Shown: in pieces, positions 47,669 to 57,227 of the stretch | Layout: every line of letters starts with the position of its first letter | How positions within the stretch are numbered: the first letter of the stretch is position 1 | Source: a bacterium | GTDB taxonomy: Bacteria; Planctomycetota; UBA1135; UBA2386 | Assembly (NCBI GenBank): GCA_030432695.1 | Contig: JAUILN010000002.1 | Span: 310,001 to 374,000 of the forward strand | Length of the DNA: 64,000 bases | Direction of reading: 5' to 3' | Notes under the pieces: generated by a model | What the model saw: the letters and a program-made list of their open reading frames with translations, nothing else | Database searches by the model: none | Told to the model about the DNA's origin: nothing | Position numbers and translations under genes: made by a program

Positions 47669-47919
47669 GGCGGGACCCGGGTCGTTGGGGTTTCACGGAG
47701 AGCGAGCACGGGCCGCGGCACGCTCGGCAGGACTCCGCTCCGACGGACTGGCTCGTCCGTCGCACGCACGCCACGGCAGTGGAGACGACTACGACCGTGG
47801 CGCGACCGCACTTTCCCCGTCGCTCAATGGAACCAGTCCCTATCGGGATTACCCCATACGCGGATCCAAAGAGGTCATTGCCGGTGCTGATTGCTGCACG
47901 CCATGCGCAACGAAGCCGC

Positions 47920-50900
47920 CTATCGCAGCAGACCACCGAGCCAGAGCGCGCGCGCGACCTCCCGCGTCCGGCCTTCGACTCCACCCAACTCCCCGAGGAC
48001 GGCCCGCCAGGCTTCCGCGGCGTCCCGGTCCCGTCCCGCCTGCTGAGCCGCAGCGACAGAGGGAGCCACCTCGTCCCGCAGTCGGTCCCATGTGGCGCGG
48101 GCCGCATCCAACTCTGCGAGCGAGCGCGTGGTCAGCCGGACGAGTTCGTGACCGCCCGCCGAGATCAGCTCTCCACCGTCGGGCATGAAGCAGAGGTCCA
48201 AGGGCCAGCGACCATGGATCCGATCGCGCCAGGTCTCGAACCATGGCCCCGTCGCCCACAGCCGCACCGCTCCGTCCCGCGTGCCCCACGCCAACCGCGA
48301 GCCATCCGGCGACCATGCCAGAGTGGTGACCAGCGCATCCCGCGGCTCCAGCCACGCCAGCCGCTCGAGCGATGCGACGTCGAAGATGCGCACGCCGCCG
48401 TCCCAGTCGCCCACCGCCAACCGGTGCCCGCCGCGGTCGAACTCGACCGGACCAGGACCCGTCCCCGCGAGCGGGATCGACCGCCAGGACTCGGGCTCGG
48501 CGAGCGTACCGTCGACCCAGTCGATCAGCAGGAGCCGCTGCTCGGGGCCCTCCACGGCGAGCACGCCGCGCGCCGACCACTTCGCACGCACTTCGCCGCG
48601 GGTGGCCAGTTCGGGCCAGGCGCCGGTGCGCTGCCAATCCCCTGGTTCGAAGGCGAGGACGCCCTCGGAGGGCGACTGCACGATCAGCCGCATGGGATCG
48701 AGCGTGAAGCACAGTGCCGGAGCCCGACGCAGGGTGCCGAGGAACAACGGCGCGCCGAGCGAGCCGCGCTCGAGATCCAGGATGCGAACCGAGTGCTCAT
48801 CGCCGTTCGACGACTGGCAGGCCATTGCGAGGTATCGACCGCCAGGATCGAAGGCAAGTTCGGCGATCCGCTGGTCGGAGATCCCGTCGCGGACCACCGC
48901 GAACTCCACGCCCGAGTCGACGTCGTGGAACCGCACGCCCTCGTTGCCCGCGATCGCCACGAACGCACCATCGGGCGAGCACGCGGCAGCCTTGGGAACA
49001 CCCCGGAACTCGAGCGACCGGCTGTCGGCCTTACGGCGCCAGAGCTGGAGCTTCGCGCCGGCGTCGACGGTGGCCACCAGCTCCGCCGAACGGCCCGCGA
49101 TGGCGAGCGCGCGGATCGCTTCGGTGGAACTCCCGATCCGGCGACCCACCGGCTGGCCGTGCTCCGGCTCCCACAGGCGAACGACCCCGGTGTCGGTCGA
49201 CGACACCAGCACGGATCCGTCCGCCGCGAGCCGAAGCCCGGTCACGTTCCCCGCGCCGTTGTGGACCACCGCCCCCGGCAGATACTCGCCCCGCGCATCG
49301 CGCGACCAGAACAGGATCCGTCCCAGCAGGTCGGACCCGACGACCGGTGATCCTCCGGCACCGATCTCGAGGTTGACGAGCGTCGTCACCCGCGGGAACC
49401 GCCAGGACTTCGGCTCGGGCTGGAGCTGGAGGATCGAGAGGTCGTTGCGGACGCCACGCGCGACGACCGAACCATCGGGCGCGACCGCCGGCGGCGAGGT
49501 CGGCCCACCGGCGGCACCCTCCAACCAATGGGAGTCTTCACCGCCACCGAGCACCTCGAAACCCTCGTGGACGGATCGGTAGACCCGCGACCCGTCGGGT
49601 GCGACCACCGCGAACCGCGGACCGCGCCGCCTCGGAGCGCGGAACCGTTCGGCACCGTCGGCGACCTGCCGGAGGACGACGTGCTCGGACTCCGTGCAGG
49701 AGACGTAGGCCGCACCGGGAGAGAGGTCGGCACTCTCCAGCTCTCCCAGCGAGAGGACCCGCTCGGCGACGTCGGTGCGCAGATCCCACCGCCACAGATG
49801 GCCGCGGTTCGAACCGTATTCCTTGCCGAACACGACCAGGGCGTCCCCCGCAGACGTGAACTCCGCCGAACAGTCGTAGACCCGCTCCGCGTGCGCCAGG
49901 TGCGCCGCACGGATCGCGCCGTCGAAGCGCGCTTCGAGCACCCGCCACTCGAAACCGCGCAACCCCACCGGCAGCGCATCGAGCTCGTGTCGTGCCCCCA
50001 GCGAGTCCTGGCGCTCGATCGCAGCCGACGCGGCGGCGATCCCGGCGCGGTATGCGGCCTGCTCCGCGAGTTCGCGCAGCTCCTCCTCCCGCTGCGCCGC
50101 GACGACCGCGTAGACCAGTCCAGCCAGCAGCGACAGGACCACCAGCGAGGCCCCGAGCACCGCCGCGCGATGCCGGTCCCACAGCATCACCGACCGACGC
50201 CGCAGGGTCGGCGGGCGCGCGCGGATCACGCGGCCTGCCGCGAAGTCCCGGAGGTCGGCCGCGAGGGCCGCGGCCGAGGCGTAGCGATCCTCCGGTTCGC
50301 GTGCGAGCGCCGTGTCGACGAGCACCTCCAGATCGCCGCGGAAGCGCGCGTCGATCGAACCCAAGCGCTGGGGTGGCTGCTGGTGGAGCCGTCGCGCCGC
50401 TTCGAACACCGAGGCATCGCCGACGTCGAACGGCAGACGACCGGCGAGGACCTCGTAGAGGATCACGCCCAGCGCGTACACGTCGGCCCGCAGACCAGGT
50501 TCGCCGCCACGCCCGCCGAGCTGTTCCGGACTCATGTAGGCCAGGGTCCCCAGCATCGCCCCGGTCTCGGTCAAGGTGAGGCTCTGGTCGCTGGTCCCGA
50601 CCGCCTTGGCGACGCCGAAATCGAGGACCTTCGGTCGACCGACGCCGGCCTCCTCGTCGACCACCAGGATGTTGCTCGGCTTCAGGTCCCGGTGGACCAC
50701 CCCGTGCTCGTGGCCGTGGTGGACCACATCGCAGACCCGCGCGATCAGCTCGAGCCGCTGGAGCATCGAGGACAGCCTGTGCCGGCAGTGCTCGGTGACC
50801 GGCAGGCCGTCGACCAGCTCCATCGCGAGGTAGGAGACCCGCAGGGTCCCACCGTCCTCGCGCTCTCCGTCCTCCGTCCCCGCGGCGAAGAACCGGGCGA

Positions 50901-51336
50901 CGCCGGGGTGCTCCAGCCCGGCGAGCAGGCGAGCCTCCCGATCGAAACGTCGGACCGTGGACTCGGCGCTGATTCCCGGGCGCAGGACCTTCAGCGCGAC
51001 CTCGGTGCCGTCGCGGCCATCGCGCGCCCGGAACACCACGCCGACCGCACCCTGGCCGATCCGCCGTTCGATCCGGTAATGACCGACCGCGCGCAACTCG
51101 GGCCCGGCATCGGACTCCACCAGCATTCTCCCGACCTCGCCCAGGCGGGCATCCTCGAAGGCGTCCTCAGCGTCGAGGTATCCGAACAGCGACGCGAGTT
51201 CGTCGCGAACGGACGGGTCGAGATCGTCCGCCTCGAGCGCGGCCCGCCGCTCCACGTCGGGGCGGTCGGCGAACTCGTGGAACAGCGCGCGGACCTGCGC
51301 CATGCGCTCGGGATCCAGGGGAGGCCGCGACATCAC
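47920..51336 (-). CDS. Ser/Thr protein kinase with transmembrane segment and WD40 repeats
   Basis: 1138 aa. The kinase domain (~87-365) has the Gly-rich loop IGQGAVGVVF, Lys116 in ALKVL, HRDLKPSN (215-222), DFG at 239-241 and the APE-like MSPEQ. A transmembrane helix at ~391-413 is followed by a coiled segment (REEELRELAEQ) and a large WD40-type beta-propeller region (~440-1100; for example LAIAGRSAELVATVDAGAKL, LAWSPDGSRLAWGTRDGAVR). This layout is typical of Planctomycetota. The start overlaps the stop of the ECF sigma gene as ATGA, so kinase and sigma factor are made together; regulation of the sigma factor by phosphorylation is plausible. Confidence 0.94.
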   Translation of the reverse strand: MMSRPPLDPERMAQVRALFHEFADRPDVERRAALEADDLDPSVRDELASLFGYLDAEDAFEDARLGEVGRMLVESDAGPELRAVGHYRIERRIGQGAVGVVFRARDGRDGTEVALKVLRPGISAESTVRRFDREARLLAGLEHPGVARFFAAGTEDGEREDGGTLRVSYLAMELVDGLPVTEHCRHRLSSMLQRLELIARVCDVVHHGHEHGVVHRDLKPSNILVVDEEAGVGRPKVLDFGVAKAVGTSDQSLTLTETGAMLGTLAYMSPEQLGGRGGEPGLRADVYALGVILYEVLAGRLPFDVGDASVFEAARRLHQQPPQRLGSIDARFRGDLEVLVDTALAREPEDRYASAAALAADLRDFAAGRVIRARPPTLRRRSVMLWDRHRAAVLGASLVVLSLLAGLVYAVVAAQREEELRELAEQAAYRAGIAAASAAIERQDSLGARHELDALPVGLRGFEWRVLEARFDGAIRAAHLAHAERVYDCSAEFTSAGDALVVFGKEYGSNRGHLWRWDLRTDVAERVLSLGELESADLSPGAAYVSCTESEHVVLRQVADGAERFRAPRRRGPRFAVVAPDGSRVYRSVHEGFEVLGGGEDSHWLEGAAGGPTSPPAVAPDGSVVARGVRNDLSILQLQPEPKSWRFPRVTTLVNLEIGAGGSPVVGSDLLGRILFWSRDARGEYLPGAVVHNGAGNVTGLRLAADGSVLVSSTDTGVVRLWEPEHGQPVGRRIGSSTEAIRALAIAGRSAELVATVDAGAKLQLWRRKADSRSLEFRGVPKAAACSPDGAFVAIAGNEGVRFHDVDSGVEFAVVRDGISDQRIAELAFDPGGRYLAMACQSSNGDEHSVRILDLERGSLGAPLFLGTLRRAPALCFTLDPMRLIVQSPSEGVLAFEPGDWQRTGAWPELATRGEVRAKWSARGVLAVEGPEQRLLLIDWVDGTLAEPESWRSIPLAGTGPGPVEFDRGGHRLAVGDWDGGVRIFDVASLERLAWLEPRDALVTTLAWSPDGSRLAWGTRDGAVRLWATGPWFETWRDRIHGRWPLDLCFMPDGGELISAGGHELVRLTTRSLAELDAARATWDRLRDEVAPSVAAAQQAGRDRDAAEAWRAVLGELGGVEGRTREVARALWLGGLLR

Positions 51337-51908
51337 CGTCCGTCGAGCGCCCGCCGCAACCAGCTACGGGCCATCTGCCAGTCGAGGCGGGCGGTCCGGG
51401 GCGCGATGCCGAGGACTTCCGCGGTCTCCTCGTGGGTCAGCCCGGCGAAGAAGCGCAGCTCGACGACCCGCGCGAGGCGCTCGTCGACCTGTTGCAGCCG
51501 GGCGAGGGCATCGTCGAGCGCCACCACGTCGATCGGCTCGCTGCTCTCGGTCCAAGCCATGTCGTCGAGCAGCTCGACCTGCTCCTGCGCACCGCCGCGA
51601 CGCAATGCCCGACGGCGCCGCGCGTGGTCGGCGAGGAGTTGACGCATCGCGATCGCCGCGACGCGGAGGAAGTGCTTGCGCCCGCTGAACGCATCGCCAT
51701 TGCCGCGGCTGCTGAGTCGCAGCCAGGCCTCGTGCACCAGCACCGTGGGCTGCAGCGTCCGCTGTGCGCTGCCCCGGAACACCGCCGCGGCGAGCGAACG
51801 CAGGTCTTCGTAGATGTGCGGAAGGAGTCGATCCAAGGCGGTCTCGTCACCCGACGCCAACTGCTCGAAGCACGCGTCGATGGAGGCCTGGCGAGAAGGA
51901 CCGGACAT
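51333..51908 (-). CDS. ECF RNA polymerase sigma factor (TIGR02999-like)
   Basis: 191 aa. Sigma-2 includes LLPHIYEDLRSLAAAVFRG and the VHEAWLRL segment; sigma-4 ends VVELRFFAGLTHEETAEVLGIAPRTARLDWQMARSWLRRAL. This wording matches the ECF group common in Planctomycetota and Verrucomicrobia, often encoded beside a protein kinase. No anti-sigma factor is adjacent; the overlapping kinase gene may take that role. It is divergent from the 1256-aa secreted protein, whose promoter could be a target. Confidence 0.94.
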   Translation of the reverse strand: MSGPSRQASIDACFEQLASGDETALDRLLPHIYEDLRSLAAAVFRGSAQRTLQPTVLVHEAWLRLSSRGNGDAFSGRKHFLRVAAIAMRQLLADHARRRRALRRGGAQEQVELLDDMAWTESSEPIDVVALDDALARLQQVDERLARVVELRFFAGLTHEETAEVLGIAPRTARLDWQMARSWLRRALDGR

Positions 51909-52096
51909 GGGGCGGATGATACGCCATGCGGTCGCAGCGGCCCCCGGACCACGCCGCGCGGCCCGGCCGGAAGGACACCGACAGACATCACGCGCGGAGC
52001 GGCGGACGACGGCAGGAAATCTCTGCCGCCCGCAGACGGCCCCCGCGTCGAGCCCCGACCAGGGTGCCGCCGCACCCCCACCGGACAGCCGTCACG

Positions 52097-55000
52097 ATGT
52101 CGTTCCTCAGGATCCCGCTCTTCTCCGCCACGCTCTCGGCCGCGTGTCTGCTCGCCGACACCGCCACCACTCAGCAGGGAGTCGGTCAATCGATGCCCGT
52201 CAGGACGTACGTGGTACGCCCCCAGCCGCTCCCCCGCGGACCGAGCCCAGCGATCCCTGCGCCGCCCCGCGAGATCTTCGACTCGCCGAAGAAGCACGGC
52301 AGCCCGACCATCCCGGAGGGCCCGCTGCGCGTCAGCGATCATCGCAACCCGCCGCTGACGATCGTCACCGCGAGCCCCAACCTGATCGACGCCGAGTCCT
52401 ACACCGACTTCCTGACCCGCGACATCCGGCCGTCCGCCTCGAGCAACCTCCGCTCCAGGGTCACCGAACCGGCGATCACCCACGTGAACGAGGACGTCGC
52501 GTGGATGACGTCGAACTGGTTCGCCGCGCGCTCGACCGATGCCGGCGACAGCTGGAACTACGTGCACGCCTACACGCAGTTCACGCGCCAGTGGGGCGCG
52601 TTCTGCTGCGACCAGCGGGTGCTCGCCCACGACAACAGGATGGTCTATCTCCTGCAGTACGCGACCGACCTGCAGGGCAACAGCGGCTACTCGATCGGCG
52701 TCGCCACGAACTCCAGCGCCGCGGGCAGCAACAACTTCGCGCACGTGATCAACGTCGACCCGCAGGACTTCGGCTATCCCGACGACCGCTGGTTCGACTT
52801 CCCCGACGTGGCCTTCACCGACGACCACTTCTTCGTCGCCGCGAACATCTTCCAGGGCAACAACTACCGCGGCTCGATGGTGCTCCGGTTCCGCAACGCG
52901 CAGGTGTTCGGAGGAAGCAGCCTGAGCGTCGACGTGTTCGACAGCCCGTCGGGCATCCACGGCTCGAGCTTCCGGCTGGCGCAGGGCGGCACGTCGGACA
53001 TGTACTTCGCCAGCCATCTGAACACGTCGACTCTGAGGGTCTTCGAGTGGTCGGGCGGCTCCACGGCTCCGACGCAGAGTTCGGTGTCGATCGACTCCTG
53101 GAGCTCCACCCTGGACTCCGCGCCGGCACCGGACGGCCTCGACTGGACCGGCCGTTACGACAACCGCATCCTCGGTGCCTGGACCTTCGGCGACCGCGCC
53201 GGCTTCCTCTGGAACTGCGGACCGCGCGGCACCGACCGGCCGAGGAACTACGTCCGCCACGTCTTCCTCGACACCACGACGATGACGGTGACGCGACAGC
53301 ACGACATCCACACCGAAGACGACGCGATCATGTGCCCGGCGGCGGCTCCCAATGCCTGGGGCCACGTCGCGGTCACGTTCGCCATCGGCGGTCCGCTCCG
53401 CTATCCCGGCAACGGCACGATCCTCTACGACGACATCGAGGACGGCGACGCGATCCGGATCTTCGGTACCAGCAACCACGGACCGGGCCAGTCCGAATGG
53501 AGCGACTACTTCACGATGCAGGGCTTCCCGTCCAGCACCGCGGCGGGCAGCTTCGTCGCCTCGGGCCAGGACCAACGCGCGGGTGGCAGCAACAGCAACT
53601 CGCGGGTCCGCTACCACCGCTTCGGCCGCGCGGCGTTCGGGACCGTCGGCACCGCCGCGATCCTGTTGTCCGATCCGATCGACGTGGTGATCCAGGTCTC
53701 GCCGAACGACGGCTACGGACAGGCCGGATCGCGCACGCCCTTCTATCGGCAATACGTCGAGGGCACCACGGTGACGGTCACGGCGCCGGGGACCGCGACG
53801 ACCTCCTCCGGTGACTTCGCATTCCGCCACTGGACCCACGAAGCCGCACCCGGCAGCGCACCGACCCAACGGCCTTCCGGCCAACTCTCGTTCAGCTACG
53901 ACCTCGGCTCCGCGGACGACCGATTCGTCGCGTACTACGGCGAGATCTTCACGCTGTCGCTCGGCTCCTCGGCGAACGTCTCGGGGGTACCGATCAGCTT
54001 CGGACAGGCCGACGTGGACGGCTCACAGGGCGGGGCGACCCCCCTGACCCGTCGCTACGTGGACGGCGACACCATCACGGTCTCCGCGCCGTCGGTGTTC
54101 GGGATGCACCGCCTCTCGCATTGGACGGTGGACGGCGTCGACCAGCCCGAAGGCCAGCACGTGCTCACGCTGAGCATCGCCGCCGACCAGAGCCTGGTCG
54201 CGAACTACCTGGAGCCCGACTGCTACGAGCCGGACCTCGGCACCGCGCTCGGCATGGGTGACGAGTCCCTCGCACAGGGCCTACCGCTCGGCTTCGACTT
54301 CCCGCTGCAGGACGGCACCACCACCGACCGGATCACGGTGAGCTCCAATGGCTTCCTGTGGCTGGCAGCGACCGGCGGCCAGGACAACACGCCGAGCCGT
54401 GGCGACCTCGTCGGCAGCGCACCGCGGATTGCCGCCGCGTGGCACGACCTGAGCTTCGACGGGGATGGGGACGACGTCTACTTCCAGGCACTGCCGGGCC
54501 GGGCGGTCGTCACCTGGCACCAGGCCGTGCCCCTCGACACGGTCGTCGCCAACCAGTTCCTGCTGCACACCGCGCAGTGCACCCTGTTCGCCGACGGCCA
54601 GGTGCACCTGTCGTTCTCCGGTGACTGGAGCTACCTGAACAGGGTCGTGGTCGGCGCGAAGCTCGGCAGCTCTTCGACCGACCCAGGCTCGATGGACCTG
54701 TCCTCGGGCAGCGTCAGCAGCGGCTCCACGCCGAGCCTCTACGAGGACTTCGACTACTTCCAGAACCGCTTCGACCTGGAGGGTCGCGTGCTGAGCCTCG
54801 GCGGCAACGGCCAGGACGGGGTCTCTTCGGCACCGGCCGAGAGCGCCTGCCAGCTCGGCATGGCGACTGCCTACGGAGAAGGCTGCCCACCGCCCGCCTC
54901 GTTCGCCGAGTTCGGACAGGTCGACGACCTCGCCGGCCGGTCGCTGCAGTTCGTGCCCAACGCGAGCGGCGGCTACCTGGTGCGCTGGTGCCCCGCCAAC

Positions 55001-55867
55001 TGCTTCGACGCGGACCTCGGCACGCTCGTCTCGCAACGCAACGACTCGGTCTCCGTCCGCACGTCGCTGCACACCTTCCCGTACCCGGGCAATGCCGCCG
55101 GCACGACCGAGATCTCCGTCTCGACCAACGGCTTCGTCTACCTGGCTCGCAGCACCGACCCGGGCGTGATCCCGCGGACGGGAACGCTCGTCAACGACGC
55201 ACCTCGCATCGCCGCCTTCTGGACCGATCTCGATCCATCGACCGCCAGCGCCGACGGGGTCTACTTCAAGGCCCTGCCGAACCGCACGGTGATCACCTGG
55301 AAGGACGTCCACGAACTCGGCTCGCCCACGGTCCTGCTCACGGTGCAGATGCAGCTCTACGCCAATGGCCTGGTGACGCTGTCGTACAGCGGGGATCTCA
55401 CCACGCGACGCGACGTGTTGGTGGGCTTCTCTCCGGGGCGTGGCGAGGCAGCGGCGACGCCGGTCGACTTCGTCACCGACGTGCCGTTCCACAGCGGCGC
55501 CGCGGGCGGCGACCGGCTCACCCTGAGCGGCGGCGCCTACCGCCCGACCGTGGGCCAGCCGTTCCTGGTGGAGACCTCCAACGTGCCCACCGGTTCGCTG
55601 GGCGGCGCCCTGATCCTCGGCTTCGTGCAGCAGTCGATCGACCTGAGCATCCTCGGCATGCAGGGCTGCTTCGTGCTGTCGACCAACGACGTGCAGGTGC
55701 CGCTGACGCTCACGACGGCGAACGAGATCACCTCGCTGCCGATCCCCAACACGTCGATCCTGCTGGGACACTCGGTCTACCTGCAGTCCGCATTGATCGC
55801 GCCCGGCATCAACCAGGCCGGTGCCGCGACCTCCAATGGACTGCAGGTGACGATCGGGAAGTTCTGA
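52097..55867 (+). CDS. Very large secreted multidomain beta protein
   Basis: 1256 aa with a signal peptide (residues 1-~24). The N-terminal half contains an Asp-box-like STDAGDSW and many aromatic strands, suggesting a sialidase-like propeller. Two tandem modules follow at roughly 705-830 and 970-1090 (CYEPDLGTALGMGDES...VSSNGFLWLA and CFDADLGTLVSQRNDS...VSTNGFVYLA), about 40% similar by eye, so an internal duplication. The last ~105 aa (VETSNVPTGSLGGALILGFV...SLPIPNTSILLGHSVYLQ) match the shared C-terminal beta-domain plan. The start ATG 52097 has the signal peptide at its N-terminus. Function unknown; surface or extracellular role likely. Confidence 0.85.
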   Translation: MSFLRIPLFSATLSAACLLADTATTQQGVGQSMPVRTYVVRPQPLPRGPSPAIPAPPREIFDSPKKHGSPTIPEGPLRVSDHRNPPLTIVTASPNLIDAESYTDFLTRDIRPSASSNLRSRVTEPAITHVNEDVAWMTSNWFAARSTDAGDSWNYVHAYTQFTRQWGAFCCDQRVLAHDNRMVYLLQYATDLQGNSGYSIGVATNSSAAGSNNFAHVINVDPQDFGYPDDRWFDFPDVAFTDDHFFVAANIFQGNNYRGSMVLRFRNAQVFGGSSLSVDVFDSPSGIHGSSFRLAQGGTSDMYFASHLNTSTLRVFEWSGGSTAPTQSSVSIDSWSSTLDSAPAPDGLDWTGRYDNRILGAWTFGDRAGFLWNCGPRGTDRPRNYVRHVFLDTTTMTVTRQHDIHTEDDAIMCPAAAPNAWGHVAVTFAIGGPLRYPGNGTILYDDIEDGDAIRIFGTSNHGPGQSEWSDYFTMQGFPSSTAAGSFVASGQDQRAGGSNSNSRVRYHRFGRAAFGTVGTAAILLSDPIDVVIQVSPNDGYGQAGSRTPFYRQYVEGTTVTVTAPGTATTSSGDFAFRHWTHEAAPGSAPTQRPSGQLSFSYDLGSADDRFVAYYGEIFTLSLGSSANVSGVPISFGQADVDGSQGGATPLTRRYVDGDTITVSAPSVFGMHRLSHWTVDGVDQPEGQHVLTLSIAADQSLVANYLEPDCYEPDLGTALGMGDESLAQGLPLGFDFPLQDGTTTDRITVSSNGFLWLAATGGQDNTPSRGDLVGSAPRIAAAWHDLSFDGDGDDVYFQALPGRAVVTWHQAVPLDTVVANQFLLHTAQCTLFADGQVHLSFSGDWSYLNRVVVGAKLGSSSTDPGSMDLSSGSVSSGSTPSLYEDFDYFQNRFDLEGRVLSLGGNGQDGVSSAPAESACQLGMATAYGEGCPPPASFAEFGQVDDLAGRSLQFVPNASGGYLVRWCPANCFDADLGTLVSQRNDSVSVRTSLHTFPYPGNAAGTTEISVSTNGFVYLARSTDPGVIPRTGTLVNDAPRIAAFWTDLDPSTASADGVYFKALPNRTVITWKDVHELGSPTVLLTVQMQLYANGLVTLSYSGDLTTRRDVLVGFSPGRGEAAATPVDFVTDVPFHSGAAGGDRLTLSGGAYRPTVGQPFLVETSNVPTGSLGGALILGFVQQSIDLSILGMQGCFVLSTNDVQVPLTLTTANEITSLPIPNTSILLGHSVYLQSALIAPGINQAGAATSNGLQVTIGKF

Positions 55868-55912
55868 GGCGCGCCGTCCCTCGCCACCAGGTTCACCCAT
55901 CCGAGCACCCAC

Positions 55913-56512
55913 ATGGACATCGAACGCCGCCTCGCCGAACTCGAACGCACCGCACGGAGGGCCCGGAGCACCGCCAGGGTCGCGGTCCTGGCACTCCTGG
56001 TCCTGACCACCGCCGCCTGGACCCACTCCGGCAGGTATCTCGACGAGATCACCACCTCCCGCATCGTCCTCGTCGACGAAGACGGCGTGCCGCGCGGCGA
56101 GTGGTCGTGCAATGGCCGCCGCGAGCCGATGCTGAAGATGCAGGACTCCGAGGGCACCGACCGACTCCGTATCGGCATCAACAAGGACGGGGCGGTGGCA
56201 GTGTTCCACGACACCGAAGGCCGCGTGCGCCTCGCCCACAGCGTCGACTCCGCCGGCCATCCGCACGGCCTCTGGCTCGACCACCGCCGCCAGGTCCGGG
56301 TCCACGTCTCGGTCGGCGGCGAGGACGGCTACGGCAACATCCAGCTCACCGACCTGGAGAACCACACACCGGTCGGCATGGGATTCATGCCGGACGGCTC
56401 GCCCTGGCTGCGCCCGAGCAACGACTTCGCCGGCGGCGAATGGGGGCTGCCGGTGGAACGACCGGCCGACGGCGCGGAGACCGCCGCAACGGATCCCGAC
56501 GTCCGGCGCTGA
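55913..56512 (+). CDS. Single-pass membrane protein with N-terminal coiled coil
   Basis: 199 aa. A short coiled coil (MDIERRLAELERTARRARS) precedes a transmembrane helix (~22-37, RVAVLALLVLTTAAW). The outer part has a repetitive beta pattern (RIVLVDEDGVPRGEW, RLRIGINKDGAVAVFHDTEG, RVRLAHSVDSAGHPHG). It starts 45 bases after the giant secreted protein and may be cotranscribed with it. Family not recognised. Confidence 0.7.
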   Translation: MDIERRLAELERTARRARSTARVAVLALLVLTTAAWTHSGRYLDEITTSRIVLVDEDGVPRGEWSCNGRREPMLKMQDSEGTDRLRIGINKDGAVAVFHDTEGRVRLAHSVDSAGHPHGLWLDHRRQVRVHVSVGGEDGYGNIQLTDLENHTPVGMGFMPDGSPWLRPSNDFAGGEWGLPVERPADGAETAATDPDVRR

Positions 56513-57118
56513 TCACGGCAAGCGCGCGCGCGTCGCCGGATCTTCGACCAGCTCGATCTCGAGCCCGCCGTCGTGGCTGCGCATACGGAGGCCGAACGCG
56601 CTCGTCACCCAGCCACCTTCCTCGTAGCCGCGCCGCTCGACCGGCTCGACGTCGCCGCGCACGTAGATCTCCACCGCGCCGGTGTCCTGATCGATGATCC
56701 ACACCTCGCGCGCACCCCAATCGAGATAGGTCCCGATCTTCGCGTACGACTCGTCGTCCGGACTCCGGATCTCCACCGCGACCTCCGGGCAGCCCTCCAT
56801 CCGCGAGCCGCGGTCCACGTGCGTCGACTCCTCCGTCCAGAACACCAGATCGGGGCAACGGTAGTCGCGCCGCCAGTCCTCCAGGCCAGGACGAGCAACG
56901 TTGACGCGGGCGAGGCAATCGCGGTCTCCCTCGGACGCCCAATGAGCCAACAGCCAGAAGAGCAGGCGCGCGGAGAGCCGCTGATGGAGGTTGCTCGGAT
57001 CAGGCGCCATGTGCAGCTCCCCATCCCAGACCTCGTCGAATGCGTCGGCGCCAGCGACCCGCCGCGCCTCCATCTGCTCTTCCGTCAGCTCTCGCATCGC
57101 TGCATCCGTCGATCGCAC
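56513..57118 (-). CDS. Uma2-family (PD-(D/E)XK-like) protein, array copy 1
   Basis: 201 aa. Start GTG 57118 has AAAGGAG six bases upstream. The core follows the Uma2/DUF820 plan: CPDLVFW (Asp90), PEVAVEIRSPDDESYAKIGTY (Glu116, Lys), then GAREVWIIDQDTGAVE. These residues fit a restriction-endonuclease-like fold; activity is not proven for the family. The gene is the most downstream of five tandem copies read leftwards and about 85-90% like its neighbours by eye. It is convergent with the membrane protein ending at 56512, with no gap between the stop codons. Confidence 0.9.
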   Translation of the reverse strand: MRSTDAAMRELTEEQMEARRVAGADAFDEVWDGELHMAPDPSNLHQRLSARLLFWLLAHWASEGDRDCLARVNVARPGLEDWRRDYRCPDLVFWTEESTHVDRGSRMEGCPEVAVEIRSPDDESYAKIGTYLDWGAREVWIIDQDTGAVEIYVRGDVEPVERRGYEEGGWVTSAFGLRMRSHDGGLEIELVEDPATRARLP

Positions 57119-57227
57119 CTCGAACTCCTTTCATCGTAGCACCGGCTCCGCGGCCAGGGAGCGGCCGCGGGAAGCCTGTGCCCCGGAGGGACGAAGTGGT
57201 CACGCCGATTCGGAGCGAACCGCGCAC
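57119..57227. repeat. Array spacer 1 with conserved hairpin
   Basis: 109 bp between copies 1 and 2. It carries the SD of copy 1 and a hairpin at 57144-57176: GGCT, CCGCGGCC, loop AGGGAGC, GGCCGCGG, bulge GA, AGCC. The stem has 8 plus 4 base pairs. Confidence 0.85.

Noticed and set aside
54281..56365. 694-codon minus-strand frame
   Set aside because: Antisense to the secreted protein with a clear signal peptide and duplicated domains.
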